NCBI GenBank assembly: GCA_900770255.1
Contig: CAAGJN010000017.1
Span: forward strand, 1 to 48,534
Length of the DNA: 48,534 bases
Direction: 5' to 3'
DNA from: Clostridia bacterium
GTDB lineage: Bacteria > Bacillota > Clostridia > Oscillospirales > Acutalibacteraceae
Below, one piece after another: positions 32,982 through 41,705 of this stretch (its first letter is position 1; every line of letters starts with the position of its first letter). A program made the translations under genes and the position numbers. The notes under the pieces were generated by a model. It was not told where the DNA came from, did no database searches, and saw only the letters and a program-made list of their open reading frames with translations.

Positions 32982-33018
32982 AAAAAAATAGTCCCCGCGT
33001 TAATTTGCAGGGACTATT
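32982..33018 (-). terminator. Terminator of the secreted phosphatase gene
   Basis: On the minus strand, AATAGTCCC (33018-33010) pairs with GGGACTATT (32995-32987), and a run of T extends to 32982. It is eight bases beyond the stop codon and ahead of the sodC-like gene. Confidence 0.85.
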
Positions 33019-33026
33019 GTGTTTGT

Positions 33027-34370
33027 TCAGAAAATAAGGTCGCGCAGCTTGAAAACGGTATCGGCTATTATTAGGTATGCTTTTTGCAGCAGGCTGTCCT
33101 TGTACACCGTCTTTGTAGGCGAGGATTTTGTCAGCTCAAATGTGTCAAAAATCTCGTTTGTATCGCTCCTCAAGGCCTTCACGGATATTTTGCCCTGAGT
33201 GAAGTTGAGCAGTATATATGTAGGAGTGCGGAGCTGTTCGCATTTTTCTGCGTACCACGGTGTTTCTTCCGGCTGACCGTCATAGCTGCAGCCGGAGGCC
33301 GTATTGGCCTCAAGATACACTGTGCCGCCCTCGCTGACTTGTTTATCTCCGCGCAGCATTACCGAACGGGTGTATATATGATCGTGCCCGCTGAGAACCA
33401 TATCGATGTCATATTTATCAAACATCTTTGAAAACAGCGGACGATAAAAATTATCATCCTCTGTTCTGCTGTAGATGCTGTGGTGCATGACGACTATGCG
33501 CCAAAGAGCGTCGGGATAGAAATCCATGGCCTTTTTTATGAGCTCTTCGTGGTCATAGGTGAGGACATTGTTTGAATTAAGTACGATAAAGAGCGCCTCG
33601 CCGCGTTTGAAATAGTATCCATTGCCGGCGGGAGACTGCAGCAGCTCACGGTCAAACTGATTAGGGTTGTTGGATCTTATTGAATACAGCGGATGATAAA
33701 AATCGTGATTGCCGATGACCGTTGCTATCGGGATAGAGCGCAATGTCGGGGCATTGAAAAACAGATTATACTGTTCGAGAGTCATGGCGGTTTCAACCTG
33801 ATCTCCGGCAGAGATGATCAGCGAAATATCGGGTTCATATTTGACTGCGGCCTCGAGCGTATTGTTCCAGCCCAGAGAGTCGCGCTTGAGCACCTCGTCC
33901 TGCTTTCTGTCGCCGGAACGGCCTATTTGAGCGTCGGAGACAAACATAATATTAAAATCGCTGTTGTTACCGGTCTTGAAGGAATAGGTCTTCGACCATT
34001 TGCCGTTTGAGGCGACTCTGTAGTAATAGACAGTATCGCTCTTGAGCTGATCGGCAGTCACGGTGTTTTTCCAGCCGTAAAGCACGGTGTACTGGCGTTC
34101 TACTTTTAGCATCTTTGCGTTTTTCATGTTGCTGTCAGTCGATATCTCGAACATCACAAGGCAGCTTGCCGTGGGAGAGAGCCATGTGAAATTCAAGCTT
34201 GACGAGTCGCTGCCCGGGCTCATTGAAACAACCGTGTAATCATTTTTCAGCGTGTCCCAATTCTCATCCCACTCCTGCGCCGTTGCGGCAAAAACCGACG
34301 GGATAAGCAGTGAGCAGAGTGTCAGCAACGCCAATACGCATGAGAGAATACGTTTTCCTGTTTTTTTCAT
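33027..34370 (-). CDS. Secreted purple-acid-phosphatase-like metallophosphoesterase
   Basis: Exported phosphoesterase of 447 residues. A Sec signal peptide (K-K-T-G-K-R, then I-L-S-C-V-L-A-L-L-T-L-C-S-L-L, cleavage near V-F-A-A) leads to a fibronectin-type domain (D-T-V-Y-Y-Y-R-V). The metallophosphatase core has V-S-D-A-Q-I-G, S-A-G-D-Q-V-E, G-N-H-D-F-Y, V-M-H-H-S-I-Y and S-G-H-D-H-I-Y. It is related to the protein at 44-1663 but exported and without the C-terminal extra domain. AAAGGTGA is best spaced for ATG 34370; an ATG three codons earlier is possible. Likely role: phosphate release outside the cell. Confidence 0.88.
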   Translation of the reverse strand: MKKTGKRILSCVLALLTLCSLLIPSVFAATAQEWDENWDTLKNDYTVVSMSPGSDSSSLNFTWLSPTASCLVMFEISTDSNMKNAKMLKVERQYTVLYGWKNTVTADQLKSDTVYYYRVASNGKWSKTYSFKTGNNSDFNIMFVSDAQIGRSGDRKQDEVLKRDSLGWNNTLEAAVKYEPDISLIISAGDQVETAMTLEQYNLFFNAPTLRSIPIATVIGNHDFYHPLYSIRSNNPNQFDRELLQSPAGNGYYFKRGEALFIVLNSNNVLTYDHEELIKKAMDFYPDALWRIVVMHHSIYSRTEDDNFYRPLFSKMFDKYDIDMVLSGHDHIYTRSVMLRGDKQVSEGGTVYLEANTASGCSYDGQPEETPWYAEKCEQLRTPTYILLNFTQGKISVKALRSDTNEIFDTFELTKSSPTKTVYKDSLLQKAYLIIADTVFKLRDLIF

Positions 34371-34497
34371 TTCATTCACCTTTCATATAATTTCGCAGCC
34401 GAAATATATCGGTGCAACACAAAAGTTATGCTCAAATTTTGCCCATAAAGTGAGCTCATATATGGGTAAAATAAAGATTTTTTGCAGGATTTTTGTT

Positions 34498-34527
34498 TTG
34501 CACTTGCAAAACAGACGAAAATATAAT
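34498..34527 (+). promoter_or_regulatory. Predicted promoter of the aspartate aminotransferase gene
   Basis: TTGCAC (34498-34503), 18-base spacer, TATAAT (34522-34527), 36 bases before the ATG. The rest of the 193-base gap to the divergent phosphatase gene is AT-rich and shows no further clear element. Confidence 0.6.
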
Positions 34528-34563
34528 AAAATATACAAGATATTTTTCACGGAGGAATTTGTC

Positions 34564-35823
34564 ATGAATTTCAAGACGATGTCGAAAGAAAAGCTTGAAG
34601 AGATTCACTCTCAGCTCATTGAGGAGTACAACAGCTTCAAAGCAAAAAATCTTAAACTTGACATGTCCAGAGGCAAGCCCTGCACGCAGCAGCTTGATCT
34701 GTCTATGGATATGCTGAAGATAAACGACGTCAAGGCGGCCAACGGCCTTGAGTGCAGGAACTACGGCGTTCTCGACGGTATCCCCGAGTGCAAGGCGATA
34801 TTTTCGGAGATGCTTGAGGTAGAGGATAAAAACGTGATCGTCATGGGTAACTCGAGCCTGAATGTGATGTTTGACTATGTCTCGCAGTGCATGACTCACG
34901 GCGCGGGCGAAGCGCCATGGATGCAGCAGGGGAAGATAAAGTTTCTCTGCCCCGTACCGGGATATGACAGACATTTTGCGATCTGCGAGTATTTCGGCAT
35001 CGAGATGATCAATGTCCCGATGATCGATGGCGGCCCCGATGTCGGCCTGATTGAGGAGCTTATTAAAGACAGCAGCGTTAAGGGAATGTTCTGCGTGCCT
35101 AAGTATTCAAATCCGGACGGAAGAACATATTCCGACGACACCGTGCGCCGGATAGCGGCTCTGAAGCCCGCCGCTAAAGATTTCAGAATAATTTGGGACA
35201 ACGCCTATATTGTTCATGATCTCAGAGAGAGGGGAGACCGGCTGCTTAACATCTTCTCCGAGTGCGAGAAAAATTCGACTGAGGATATGGTTATCGAGGT
35301 CGTGTCAACGTCAAAGGTAACTTTCAGCGGCGCAGGTATCGCGGCTCTTGCGGCCTCAGACAAAAATGTTGAAAAGATAAAGAAGCGCATGAAGACGCAG
35401 ACGATTGGCTATGATAAGATAAATCAGCTGCGCCACGCGAAATTCCTCAAAAACATGGACGGCGTAAGAGCGCATATGAAGAAGCAGGCTGAGATCATTG
35501 CGCCGAAATTCGACGTTGTGCTCAAACATTTTGATGAAAATCTCAGCGGTAAGGGAATAGCAGAATGGACTGACCCGAACGGCGGATATTTTATCAGTCT
35601 CAATGTTATGGACGGCTGCGCAAAGCGTACGGTTGAGCTCTGCAAAGAAGCCGGAGTTGTGCTCACCCCTGCCGGTGCAACCTATCCATACGGCAGGGAT
35701 CCCCGGGACGCTAATATTCGCATCGCGCCGACATTCCCGCCGGTAGAGGAGCTTGAGCTTGCAGTCGATCTGCTCTGCATATGCATTCAGATTGCGGCGG
35801 CAGAAAAGCTCATAAACGAATAA
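34564..35823 (+). CDS. Aspartate aminotransferase, class I subgroup Ic
   Basis: PLP-dependent aminotransferase of 419 residues interconverting aspartate and 2-oxoglutarate with oxaloacetate and glutamate. It fits the distinct subgroup Ic of AspAT: M-S-R-G-K-P-C-T-Q-Q-L-D, G-N-S-S-L-N-V-M, P-G-Y-D-R-H-F, then W-D-N-A-Y with the PLP lysine in S-T-S-K-V-T-F-S-G-A-G. An open frame continues about 100 codons upstream, but ACGGAGG immediately before ATG 34564 and the family length fix this start. Oxaloacetate and fumarate metabolism may connect to the fumarase subunit upstream, though the two are far apart. Confidence 0.92.
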   Translation: MNFKTMSKEKLEEIHSQLIEEYNSFKAKNLKLDMSRGKPCTQQLDLSMDMLKINDVKAANGLECRNYGVLDGIPECKAIFSEMLEVEDKNVIVMGNSSLNVMFDYVSQCMTHGAGEAPWMQQGKIKFLCPVPGYDRHFAICEYFGIEMINVPMIDGGPDVGLIEELIKDSSVKGMFCVPKYSNPDGRTYSDDTVRRIAALKPAAKDFRIIWDNAYIVHDLRERGDRLLNIFSECEKNSTEDMVIEVVSTSKVTFSGAGIAALAASDKNVEKIKKRMKTQTIGYDKINQLRHAKFLKNMDGVRAHMKKQAEIIAPKFDVVLKHFDENLSGKGIAEWTDPNGGYFISLNVMDGCAKRTVELCKEAGVVLTPAGATYPYGRDPRDANIRIAPTFPPVEELELAVDLLCICIQIAAAEKLINE

Positions 35824-35835
35824 GACCACTTATAT

Positions 35836-35866
35836 AGGAGCTGCCTCTCGGGCGGCTCCTCAGTTT
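35836..35866 (+). terminator. Terminator of the aminotransferase gene
   Basis: AGGAGCTGCC (35836-35845) pairs with GGCGGCTCCT (35851-35860), ten pairs with one G-U, loop TCTCG, followed by CAGTTTT. The right arm touches the stop codon of the convergent CARF gene. Confidence 0.75.
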
Positions 35867-37116
35867 TCTGCGAGTCTTTGATATTCGGGCTCGTCCTTCC
35901 AAATATATCTGTCCTCGGCGATCTCGATGAGCCTTTCTGTGACAAGACGGTTTTTTATATCCTCTCCGTCAATTATATAGACGCCGAGGGCTTTTGCCTT
36001 ATTGTAAACAGGCATTTCTTTATCAATGACATGGGTGCATGCAAATACCGCGTGGCCCTCTCCTCCGCTCATGCGCATAGCCTGAGGATATATCTCGTCA
36101 ATGTATTTCATATCGGGCGCGCAGGTTTTGCAGGAGATAAACAACGGCTCAATTCCGCTGATGGCAATTACATCTATCTCATTGCTCGCAGGTCTGAATA
36201 TTGTAGACCGGTCATGCCGGATGCTGCTGTATTCCCAGTTGTATTTTACTCTTGAACGTACACTGCTGAATTTGCCGGTGTTGATCGCGCACAGATGTAT
36301 AAACAGCTCAAGAAACGCGCCGACGTCGGTCAAATATCGGCGAAAATTCTTGTCGCAGTATTCAAAAGTACATTCGCCGTTGCCGGAATAATGCAGATTT
36401 ACGATCCCTCCGCAGCGTCCAAGATCCTCTAAGATGCGGTCATTGCGAATGAGCTTTTTTCCGCTGACGCTGACCTCTGCGGGCGCTTTTACCCTTAGAG
36501 GGACGTTACCGCTTGGTTCGGTATAGGGGCTTACCTTCTGCAAAAATTGAACGTGTGCGGCCCATGAGCTCATATTTTCGAGGTATATGTTCCAGATGTC
36601 GAGCACCTTGCTCCAGAACGCCTTGAAATCGTCCTTGTGCTCGCTGAAGTCCTCGCTCTCAGTCACGCGGCCGCCGCTGACGCTGAAAAAGTCCTCACAG
36701 TCGAGCAGGCCGAATATATCGGCGCACACGGCGTGCTCGTAGTTGCTGATGTTGGTGTATTTTTTAGTTCTGCGGTTGTAGGCGATGAGCGGAACTCCGA
36801 GTTTTACTGCTGCCATGCCTGCCGCAAGCAGCGCGATATCGCGCCCGCCTGTGACATCGACTACGCAGTCGGGATTATCTTTTATTATCAGCGCGAGCGT
36901 TTTGTTCACAGCGTCGATGTTTTCCATGTCTGCGTCTATATATTCTATCTCTACTTTTTCGCCGCGTCTTTTAAAAAACAGAGTGTAATCCTCGCGGCTC
37001 TCCTGCACCTTTGCCGGGTCAGCGCCGAAAAATATCAGCTTTTCGGGCTTGAACGCCACGGATGCGAGCACGTTTAGTATCGGCGATTCGTCAAAAAGTT
37101 CAATGAGTGTTTTCAT
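35860..37116 (-). CDS. Orphan CARF-PD-(D/E)xK nuclease (DUF1887/Card1-Can2 type)
   Basis: Protein of 418 residues matching the DUF1887 family. The N terminus (T-L-I-E-L-F-D-E-S-P-I-L-N-V-L) and D-V-T-G-G-R-D-I-A-L-L-A-A-G-M (residues 87-101) form a Rossmann-like CARF domain that in Card1/Can2 binds cyclic tetra-adenylate. A wHTH-like middle follows, then a nuclease domain with G-A-F-L-E-L-F (Glu270), N-E-I-D-V (Asp315) and F-I-S-C-K (Lys330). The usual E-x-K reads S-C-K here, and the usual T-G-G-T-K reads T-G-G-R-D. No cas gene or CRISPR array occurs in the window. It has its own strong promoter. Activation by a cyclic oligonucleotide is inferred. Confidence 0.82.
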   Translation of the reverse strand: MKTLIELFDESPILNVLASVAFKPEKLIFFGADPAKVQESREDYTLFFKRRGEKVEIEYIDADMENIDAVNKTLALIIKDNPDCVVDVTGGRDIALLAAGMAAVKLGVPLIAYNRRTKKYTNISNYEHAVCADIFGLLDCEDFFSVSGGRVTESEDFSEHKDDFKAFWSKVLDIWNIYLENMSSWAAHVQFLQKVSPYTEPSGNVPLRVKAPAEVSVSGKKLIRNDRILEDLGRCGGIVNLHYSGNGECTFEYCDKNFRRYLTDVGAFLELFIHLCAINTGKFSSVRSRVKYNWEYSSIRHDRSTIFRPASNEIDVIAISGIEPLFISCKTCAPDMKYIDEIYPQAMRMSGGEGHAVFACTHVIDKEMPVYNKAKALGVYIIDGEDIKNRLVTERLIEIAEDRYIWKDEPEYQRLAEN

Positions 37117-37150
37117 GATCTGAGCTCCGAAAATATTTTAACTTTATATA

Positions 37151-37179
37151 ATTATAGCATTACTTTATAGTGATTTCAA
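37151..37179 (-). promoter_or_regulatory. Strong predicted promoter of the CARF nuclease gene
   Basis: Minus strand: TTGAAA (37179-37174), exactly 17 bases, TATAAT (37156-37151). It gives a short leader of about 25 bases, so the gene appears to be transcribed on its own rather than silent. Confidence 0.75.
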
Positions 37180-37204
37180 TTATTTGTTTATATGCTTATT
37201 GAGA

Positions 37205-37233
37205 TTGACTTTTTTGTCCTCTCAAATTAATAT
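37205..37233 (+). promoter_or_regulatory. Predicted promoter of the glycosidase-like gene
   Basis: TTGACT (37205-37210), 17-base spacer, TAATAT (37228-37233), divergent from the CARF promoter, which starts 26 bases away. Confidence 0.6.
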
Positions 37234-37266
37234 ATACATATATCGCTTTTTACGGAGGAACGCAGA

Positions 37267-39288
37267 GTGAGTAGAAAGAATAAAAAGCCGTTTATGGCGA
37301 TGGTCTCGTCAGCATATTTTAAGACTTACACAAAAAACTTTCTTACCCTAAGAAGAGGCGCTGCCGGCAAGAAAAACCTCGCTTGCCGCAGACACCCGGG
37401 CTATGTGTCCGTGTTCGGCTGTGAGGGCGACAAGGATGCCCCGATCGCGTTCATTGACGGCTCTTATCTGCTGCGGGCGAGAAGAAATACGCTCGTGTCC
37501 TTCGGTCTTGAGAATGTTAAGGGAAAGATAAACTGGTACAATAAAGAGGGGTGGCTGCCGTGCCTTGTCAGCGAATACAAAGCAGGGAGCTTTGAATGCA
37601 TAGTTGAAAATTTTGCGGATGAGGTCACAATCGATTCAAACCGTTTTGAGATTGCATATTCAAGACTGACTCTCAAAAATACAGCTTTCTCGGCATTGCC
37701 GGCGCCGCGAGTCTCTAATCTGCTTGTTCCTCTTTCGGAGAAACCCGATAAGATCGGCGCGGGCGAAACCGTAACGCTTGATTTTGCTGTCGCCGTCGAC
37801 AGATTCGGCGGAAAGTATGCGTGGCCGGGCAGAGCTGATGTGGCCGCTCTCGGCGGTTTTGACGAGCATTATGAACATATGAAGAGTTATTGGATCGAGC
37901 GCATGGCTCCGCTTGCGCGCATCGACGAGCTGCCCGACCCGAGACTCATCGACGCTTACAGGGCGGGATACGTCTACACTATGATCGTCAAGGACGGGTA
38001 TGAGCTTCATGTAGGTGAAAACGGCTATGACCGCGTGTTTGATCACGATGTTCTCGGAATTATGGCGTCGCTGCTTACTATAGGCGATTTCAAATATTTC
38101 GAGGAATATTCAAAAACTATCCTCAAGTTTGTGCAGTATCCGGATGCGGGCTGGAAATTCAGTTGGCCTTATGCGCTTTATCTCCAGAAAACCGACGATC
38201 TCGAGCTGATAAAAGAGCGCTTTGATCAAATAAAGCTGAACACTCATAAAATAGCCTCTGACCGGGATAAGGATGGGATAATGAAGCGCACTAACGCTAT
38301 CGACAGCAACGGCCATTGGACTATCGACGACTGGTCGGCGCTGTTCGGTCTGTGTACATATAAGTATATCTGCGACAGGCTCGGTAATACACAGGAGAGC
38401 GAGTGGGCGCTCGGAGAATATGCCGATCTGCTCGGGTGTGTTGACAGAAAGATCATTGAAACCGCCGAAAAATATCAGCTCGATTATATCCCGATATCTA
38501 TGGATGAACCCAATGATTACGGCCAGCGAAGCGATCCTCACGACGCAAACTGGGGCTCGATGTTTCTGTTCGGTCGCTGGGGATGGGACGGCTATCTCTT
38601 CGGTGCAGATCAGAGCGCGGAGATGATAAAAAAGATTGACGATACATATTCTTATATTTTCAAATGCCGCAAAAATATAACCGATGATCCGTATAACTTC
38701 GGCGGTTATCCGCACGGATATTTTTGCAGCTCATATAACGCGGGCTACGGCAGTACCGCTCTGCGCGGAGACAAGTATCGCGACAGCGGGATAAAGGCCT
38801 ATCAGTTCATGATAAAAGAGGCGCAGAGCGGCCCGTTCAGTTGGTGGGAGGGTATAGGCTATCCTGAGGATAACGGCATATGGGCGAGCGGCGGCAGCGG
38901 GAGCGGAGGAGGCTCATGCCCGCATATGTGGGGGCAGAGCACGGCGACAAAAGTTCTATGGGACTCCCTGATAGTTCAAAAGGCAGATTCGACCTTGATT
39001 ATCGGCAGAGGAGTTCCTGCCGAATGGGTGCAGTGCGGCAAAAAAATAGCGGTTAGCAATTATCCGTTAAACGGCGGAAGCAAAGTCGGTTATACACTCG
39101 TTTTCTTTGATGATGAGGTTACTTTAGAGCTTACGGGTGACGGCGCAGGCAGCTGCAGAACAGAGCTTGAGCTTATCGGTCTTAGGTACAATATCATCTC
39201 TGCCGATTGCGAATTTGATAGCCCGCGCGGCCGTATAGTCCTTCCGGTGGGCACGACAAGGGCGACGATAAAGAGGGGACAGAATTGA
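37267..39288 (+). CDS. Six-hairpin (alpha/alpha)6 glycosidase-like protein, cytoplasmic
   Basis: Protein of 673 residues with a beta-rich N-terminal domain (about 1-200) and a helical toroid resembling six-hairpin glycosidases such as trehalases and glucoamylases. Catalytic candidates lie in F-D-H-D-V-L-G-I-M, S-D-R-D-K-D-G-I-M-K-R, W-T-I-D-D-W-S-A-L and S-W-W-E-G-I-G-Y-P-E-D. A short beta domain closes the protein. No signal peptide is seen, so the substrate should be an imported or internal oligosaccharide. It starts at GTG 37267, eight bases after ACGGAGG. The exact family and substrate are unknown to me. Confidence 0.7.
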   Translation: MSRKNKKPFMAMVSSAYFKTYTKNFLTLRRGAAGKKNLACRRHPGYVSVFGCEGDKDAPIAFIDGSYLLRARRNTLVSFGLENVKGKINWYNKEGWLPCLVSEYKAGSFECIVENFADEVTIDSNRFEIAYSRLTLKNTAFSALPAPRVSNLLVPLSEKPDKIGAGETVTLDFAVAVDRFGGKYAWPGRADVAALGGFDEHYEHMKSYWIERMAPLARIDELPDPRLIDAYRAGYVYTMIVKDGYELHVGENGYDRVFDHDVLGIMASLLTIGDFKYFEEYSKTILKFVQYPDAGWKFSWPYALYLQKTDDLELIKERFDQIKLNTHKIASDRDKDGIMKRTNAIDSNGHWTIDDWSALFGLCTYKYICDRLGNTQESEWALGEYADLLGCVDRKIIETAEKYQLDYIPISMDEPNDYGQRSDPHDANWGSMFLFGRWGWDGYLFGADQSAEMIKKIDDTYSYIFKCRKNITDDPYNFGGYPHGYFCSSYNAGYGSTALRGDKYRDSGIKAYQFMIKEAQSGPFSWWEGIGYPEDNGIWASGGSGSGGGSCPHMWGQSTATKVLWDSLIVQKADSTLIIGRGVPAEWVQCGKKIAVSNYPLNGGSKVGYTLVFFDDEVTLELTGDGAGSCRTELELIGLRYNIISADCEFDSPRGRIVLPVGTTRATIKRGQN

Positions 39289-39572
39289 ATAAATATATAC
39301 CGATCATAGCTGTTTGTTGGTTTGCTTTGATATCGCTCGTCGGCGTGGTGTTTACGCTATATGACAAGCGCATTGCAGGCACGGGTAGGCACCGCGTGCC
39401 GGAGACGACGCTGATGACTGTCGGCTTGCTCGGCGCTGCGGGACCGATGTATCTGACAATGAAAAAAATCCGCCACAAGACCAGGCATAAAAAATTTATG
39501 ATCGGTCTTCCGGCGGAGATTTTACTTCATGTTTTGATTATCGCTGCGGCCGTCTATATAGCGCTCTCCTGA
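39285..39572 (+). CDS. DUF1294 small membrane protein
   Basis: Protein of 95 residues with three hydrophobic segments. The family signature is visible: L-Y-D-K-R-I-A, R-V-P-E-T-T-L-M, then R-H-K-T-R-H-K-K-F after the second segment. Function is not known for this domain. It starts at TTG 39285, overlapping the previous stop as TTGA, with AGAGGGG upstream, so it is coupled to the glycosidase-like gene. Its end overlaps the convergent exonuclease gene by 19 bases. Confidence 0.85.
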   Translation: MNKYIPIIAVCWFALISLVGVVFTLYDKRIAGTGRHRVPETTLMTVGLLGAAGPMYLTMKKIRHKTRHKKFMIGLPAEILLHVLIIAAAVYIALS

Positions 39573-40432
39573 TCGTCAGCGTCCTCCTCGGGCTTTTCCT
39601 CAATAAGCGAGACTGTCTTTCTGACGTCGATCCTGTCATAATACTGTTTAAATCTAACTGAAACCCTTACTGTCCTGTCGCAAGCAGGGCAGTAATACTT
39701 GCTGCGAAAATATTGGTTGGAATATGACCATGAGCCGAGCTGTTCGCACTTTCCTGAGCATATCTCACACTTGTAGTCGAGGTAGCTTTTGTCGATCAGC
39801 GGGCTGTGTATATTGCTTATCGGGTGCGCTTTGAAGGTGAGCCTCGCATAAAAATTATCGTTGCACTCTTTGATGTACGGCGCAAAGGCTTCCTTTGAAT
39901 AGACCTTTCTCAGGCATTCTGCGCTCAGCAGGCTGTCGTCAAATGCTCTGTGGTGTGAAAATTCGCTCTCGTCAACGCCGAGCTCCTGCGCTGCCGTCGA
40001 AAGGCCTATCTGATGCGACTTCGGAGTGTTGAGTATTTTCTGTATGTACGGCTGCATGTCGGCGTAACGGTGAAGAAACGGTATGGTGTCGATGCCGTTT
40101 AAATATTTATAGTTGTCGATCAGCACCCGTATATCTCCGTCGCCCCAGGTCAGAATAACGCTGTCGGGTTCAACCCATCTGCGAAAGCCCGAAAAAACTT
40201 TAGTAAAAAGCTCTCCGCCGCGCACATCCTCGTTGGTTATGCTCGTCAGCTCCTTAACGCTGCCGCGCAGCTTTTTGCCGATCTGGGGACGGATAAGACT
40301 CGAAAACGTATCAATAATGTTCAGCTCCTCGTCGAGCTTGACTGCGCCGATTTCGATTATTTCATTTATGAAGCCCTTGATCTTTCTGGCGTAGGTGTTA
40401 TTCCATTCAAGATCCATTATAATAAAATTCAT
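39554..40432 (-). CDS. DEDDh 3'-5' exonuclease with C-terminal zinc ribbon
   Basis: Exonuclease of 292 residues of the RNase T/DNA polymerase III epsilon superfamily. Exo I is I-I-M-D-L-E-W-N-N with E-I-I-E-I-G-A-V; Exo II lies in I-L-T-W-G-D-G-D; Exo III is H-H-R-A-F-D-D-S, giving the DEDDh set. The last third has two Cys pairs (C-E-I-C and C-P-A-C) about 30 residues apart, a zinc ribbon that may grip nucleic acid. KapD-like proteins of Firmicutes are comparable. The ATG at 40432 is preceded by AAAGGA; a longer frame starts 12 codons earlier without such a site. Confidence 0.87.
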   Translation of the reverse strand: MNFIIMDLEWNNTYARKIKGFINEIIEIGAVKLDEELNIIDTFSSLIRPQIGKKLRGSVKELTSITNEDVRGGELFTKVFSGFRRWVEPDSVILTWGDGDIRVLIDNYKYLNGIDTIPFLHRYADMQPYIQKILNTPKSHQIGLSTAAQELGVDESEFSHHRAFDDSLLSAECLRKVYSKEAFAPYIKECNDNFYARLTFKAHPISNIHSPLIDKSYLDYKCEICSGKCEQLGSWSYSNQYFRSKYYCPACDRTVRVSVRFKQYYDRIDVRKTVSLIEEKPEEDADDQESAI

Positions 40433-40493
40433 CGGAACATCCTTTATATGCGAAAGTGTTTGAGCCAAAGAAAATTACCGCAAAAACATAAAC

Positions 40494-40522
40494 ATTATAT
40501 ATTAAATTTCTGCATATTGCAA
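40494..40522 (-). promoter_or_regulatory. Predicted promoter of the exonuclease gene
   Basis: Minus strand: TTGCAA (40522-40517), 17-base spacer, TATAAT (40499-40494). Confidence 0.65.
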
Positions 40523-40573
40523 GTTAAATAATACTCAGGTTTATTTTCCTATTTACGTGATAACGATTGATTT

Positions 40574-40601
40574 TTGACAGTAAATAGGGTATTATTATAT
40601 C
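40574..40601 (+). promoter_or_regulatory. Predicted promoter of the manA-metA genes
   Basis: TTGACA (40574-40579), 16-base spacer, TATATC (40596-40601). The start codon of manA is 31 bases further on. Confidence 0.55.
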
Positions 40602-40631
40602 ATCGTGATTTTTTATTAAGAGGTGCTTTCA

Positions 40632-41705
40632 GTGGGAAGTAAAAAAGTGATAAAACTTTTGGAAAATCGTGTCTGGCGTATCTATCTTGGCGGCAAGCTG
40701 CTGGACGAGTTCCGATTCGAGCCTGGCAGCGACGGCTACTTCCCGGAGGACTGGATAGCATCGGTAGTCAGCGCCAACAATCCGGACAGGGAGGGAAAGC
40801 CCGAAAATGAGGGACTGACCGCTATGTTCGGCGGCGGATATCTCAGAGATCTTATTTCAAGCGATCCCGAGAAGTATCTCGGAAAAGCTCATGTAGACAA
40901 GCTTGGCGGAAATTTCGGCGTGCTGACAAAGTTTCTTGACTCCGCAGAGCGCCTTCCTATACAGGTGCATCCCGACAAGAAGGCTGCACGTGAGCTTTTT
41001 AAGTCCGACTACGGGAAGACGGAGGCGTGGTATATCCTCGGAGGCAGAGAGATAAACGGCGAAGAGCCGTATATTCTGCTCGGCTTCAAACAGGGCGCCG
41101 ACCGAGAGACGCTCAAATCACTTTTCGATAAGCAGGATATTGAGGGCATGGCCGCTCTTATGCACAGGATCCCCGTGCATCCCGGTGATACTTTTCTGAT
41201 AAAGGGCGGCACGCCGCATGCGATAGGGCCAGGCTGCTTCCTGCTTGAGATACAGGAGCCGACCGATTATACAATAAGCCTTGAAAAGTGCAACACATTG
41301 GGTGAAAAACTCCCGGATTTTCTCTGTCACCAGGGTGTGGGATTTGAGAAAATGTTTGATTGTTTTCACTACGAGAACCGTTCGCTTGAAAGTATTTTGA
41401 GCGAGTTTAAGCTTGAGCCGGAGCTTAGAGAGCAGACCGACAGCTATACCGTGACATCGCTGATCTCGTATGATGCAACTTTGTGCTTTTCCCTCAACCG
41501 GTATGATATCCGAAAGAACTGTGAGCTTTCAGAGTCAGACAGAGCAAGAGCTTTTGTTGTTATAGACGGCGATGGTTCTGTTGACGGAACAGATGTCAGA
41601 CGAGGAGAGAGCATGTTTGCTCCTGCTTTAGGCGGCGCAATAAGCACCGTACCGGGTAAAAACGGACTTGTACTCCTTGAATGCCTGCCTCCGCGCATCG
41701 ATTAA
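40632..41705 (+). CDS. manA: Mannose-6-phosphate isomerase, class I
   Basis: Zinc cupin enzyme of 357 residues interconverting mannose 6-phosphate and fructose 6-phosphate. Metal ligands lie in P-I-Q-V-H-P-D-K and in K-G-G-T-P-H-A-I-G-P-G-C-F-L-L-E-I-Q-E-P-T-D; K-T-E-A-W-Y-I-L is also typical. AGAGG (40619-40623) points to GTG 40632 as the start; an in-frame GTG at 40623 lies within that site. metA follows after 21 bases, though the two functions are unrelated. Confidence 0.9.
   Translation: MGSKKVIKLLENRVWRIYLGGKLLDEFRFEPGSDGYFPEDWIASVVSANNPDREGKPENEGLTAMFGGGYLRDLISSDPEKYLGKAHVDKLGGNFGVLTKFLDSAERLPIQVHPDKKAARELFKSDYGKTEAWYILGGREINGEEPYILLGFKQGADRETLKSLFDKQDIEGMAALMHRIPVHPGDTFLIKGGTPHAIGPGCFLLEIQEPTDYTISLEKCNTLGEKLPDFLCHQGVGFEKMFDCFHYENRSLESILSEFKLEPELREQTDSYTVTSLISYDATLCFSLNRYDIRKNCELSESDRARAFVVIDGDGSVDGTDVRRGESMFAPALGGAISTVPGKNGLVLLECLPPRID

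Noticed and set aside
34252..34563. N-terminal extension of about 100 residues on the aspartate aminotransferase
   Set aside because: The extension runs through the divergent promoter region and part of the phosphatase signal-peptide region, and ACGGAGG sits directly before ATG 34564.
35860..37116. Possible CRISPR locus around the CARF gene
   Set aside because: No direct-repeat array with spacers and no cas-like protein was found anywhere in the window.
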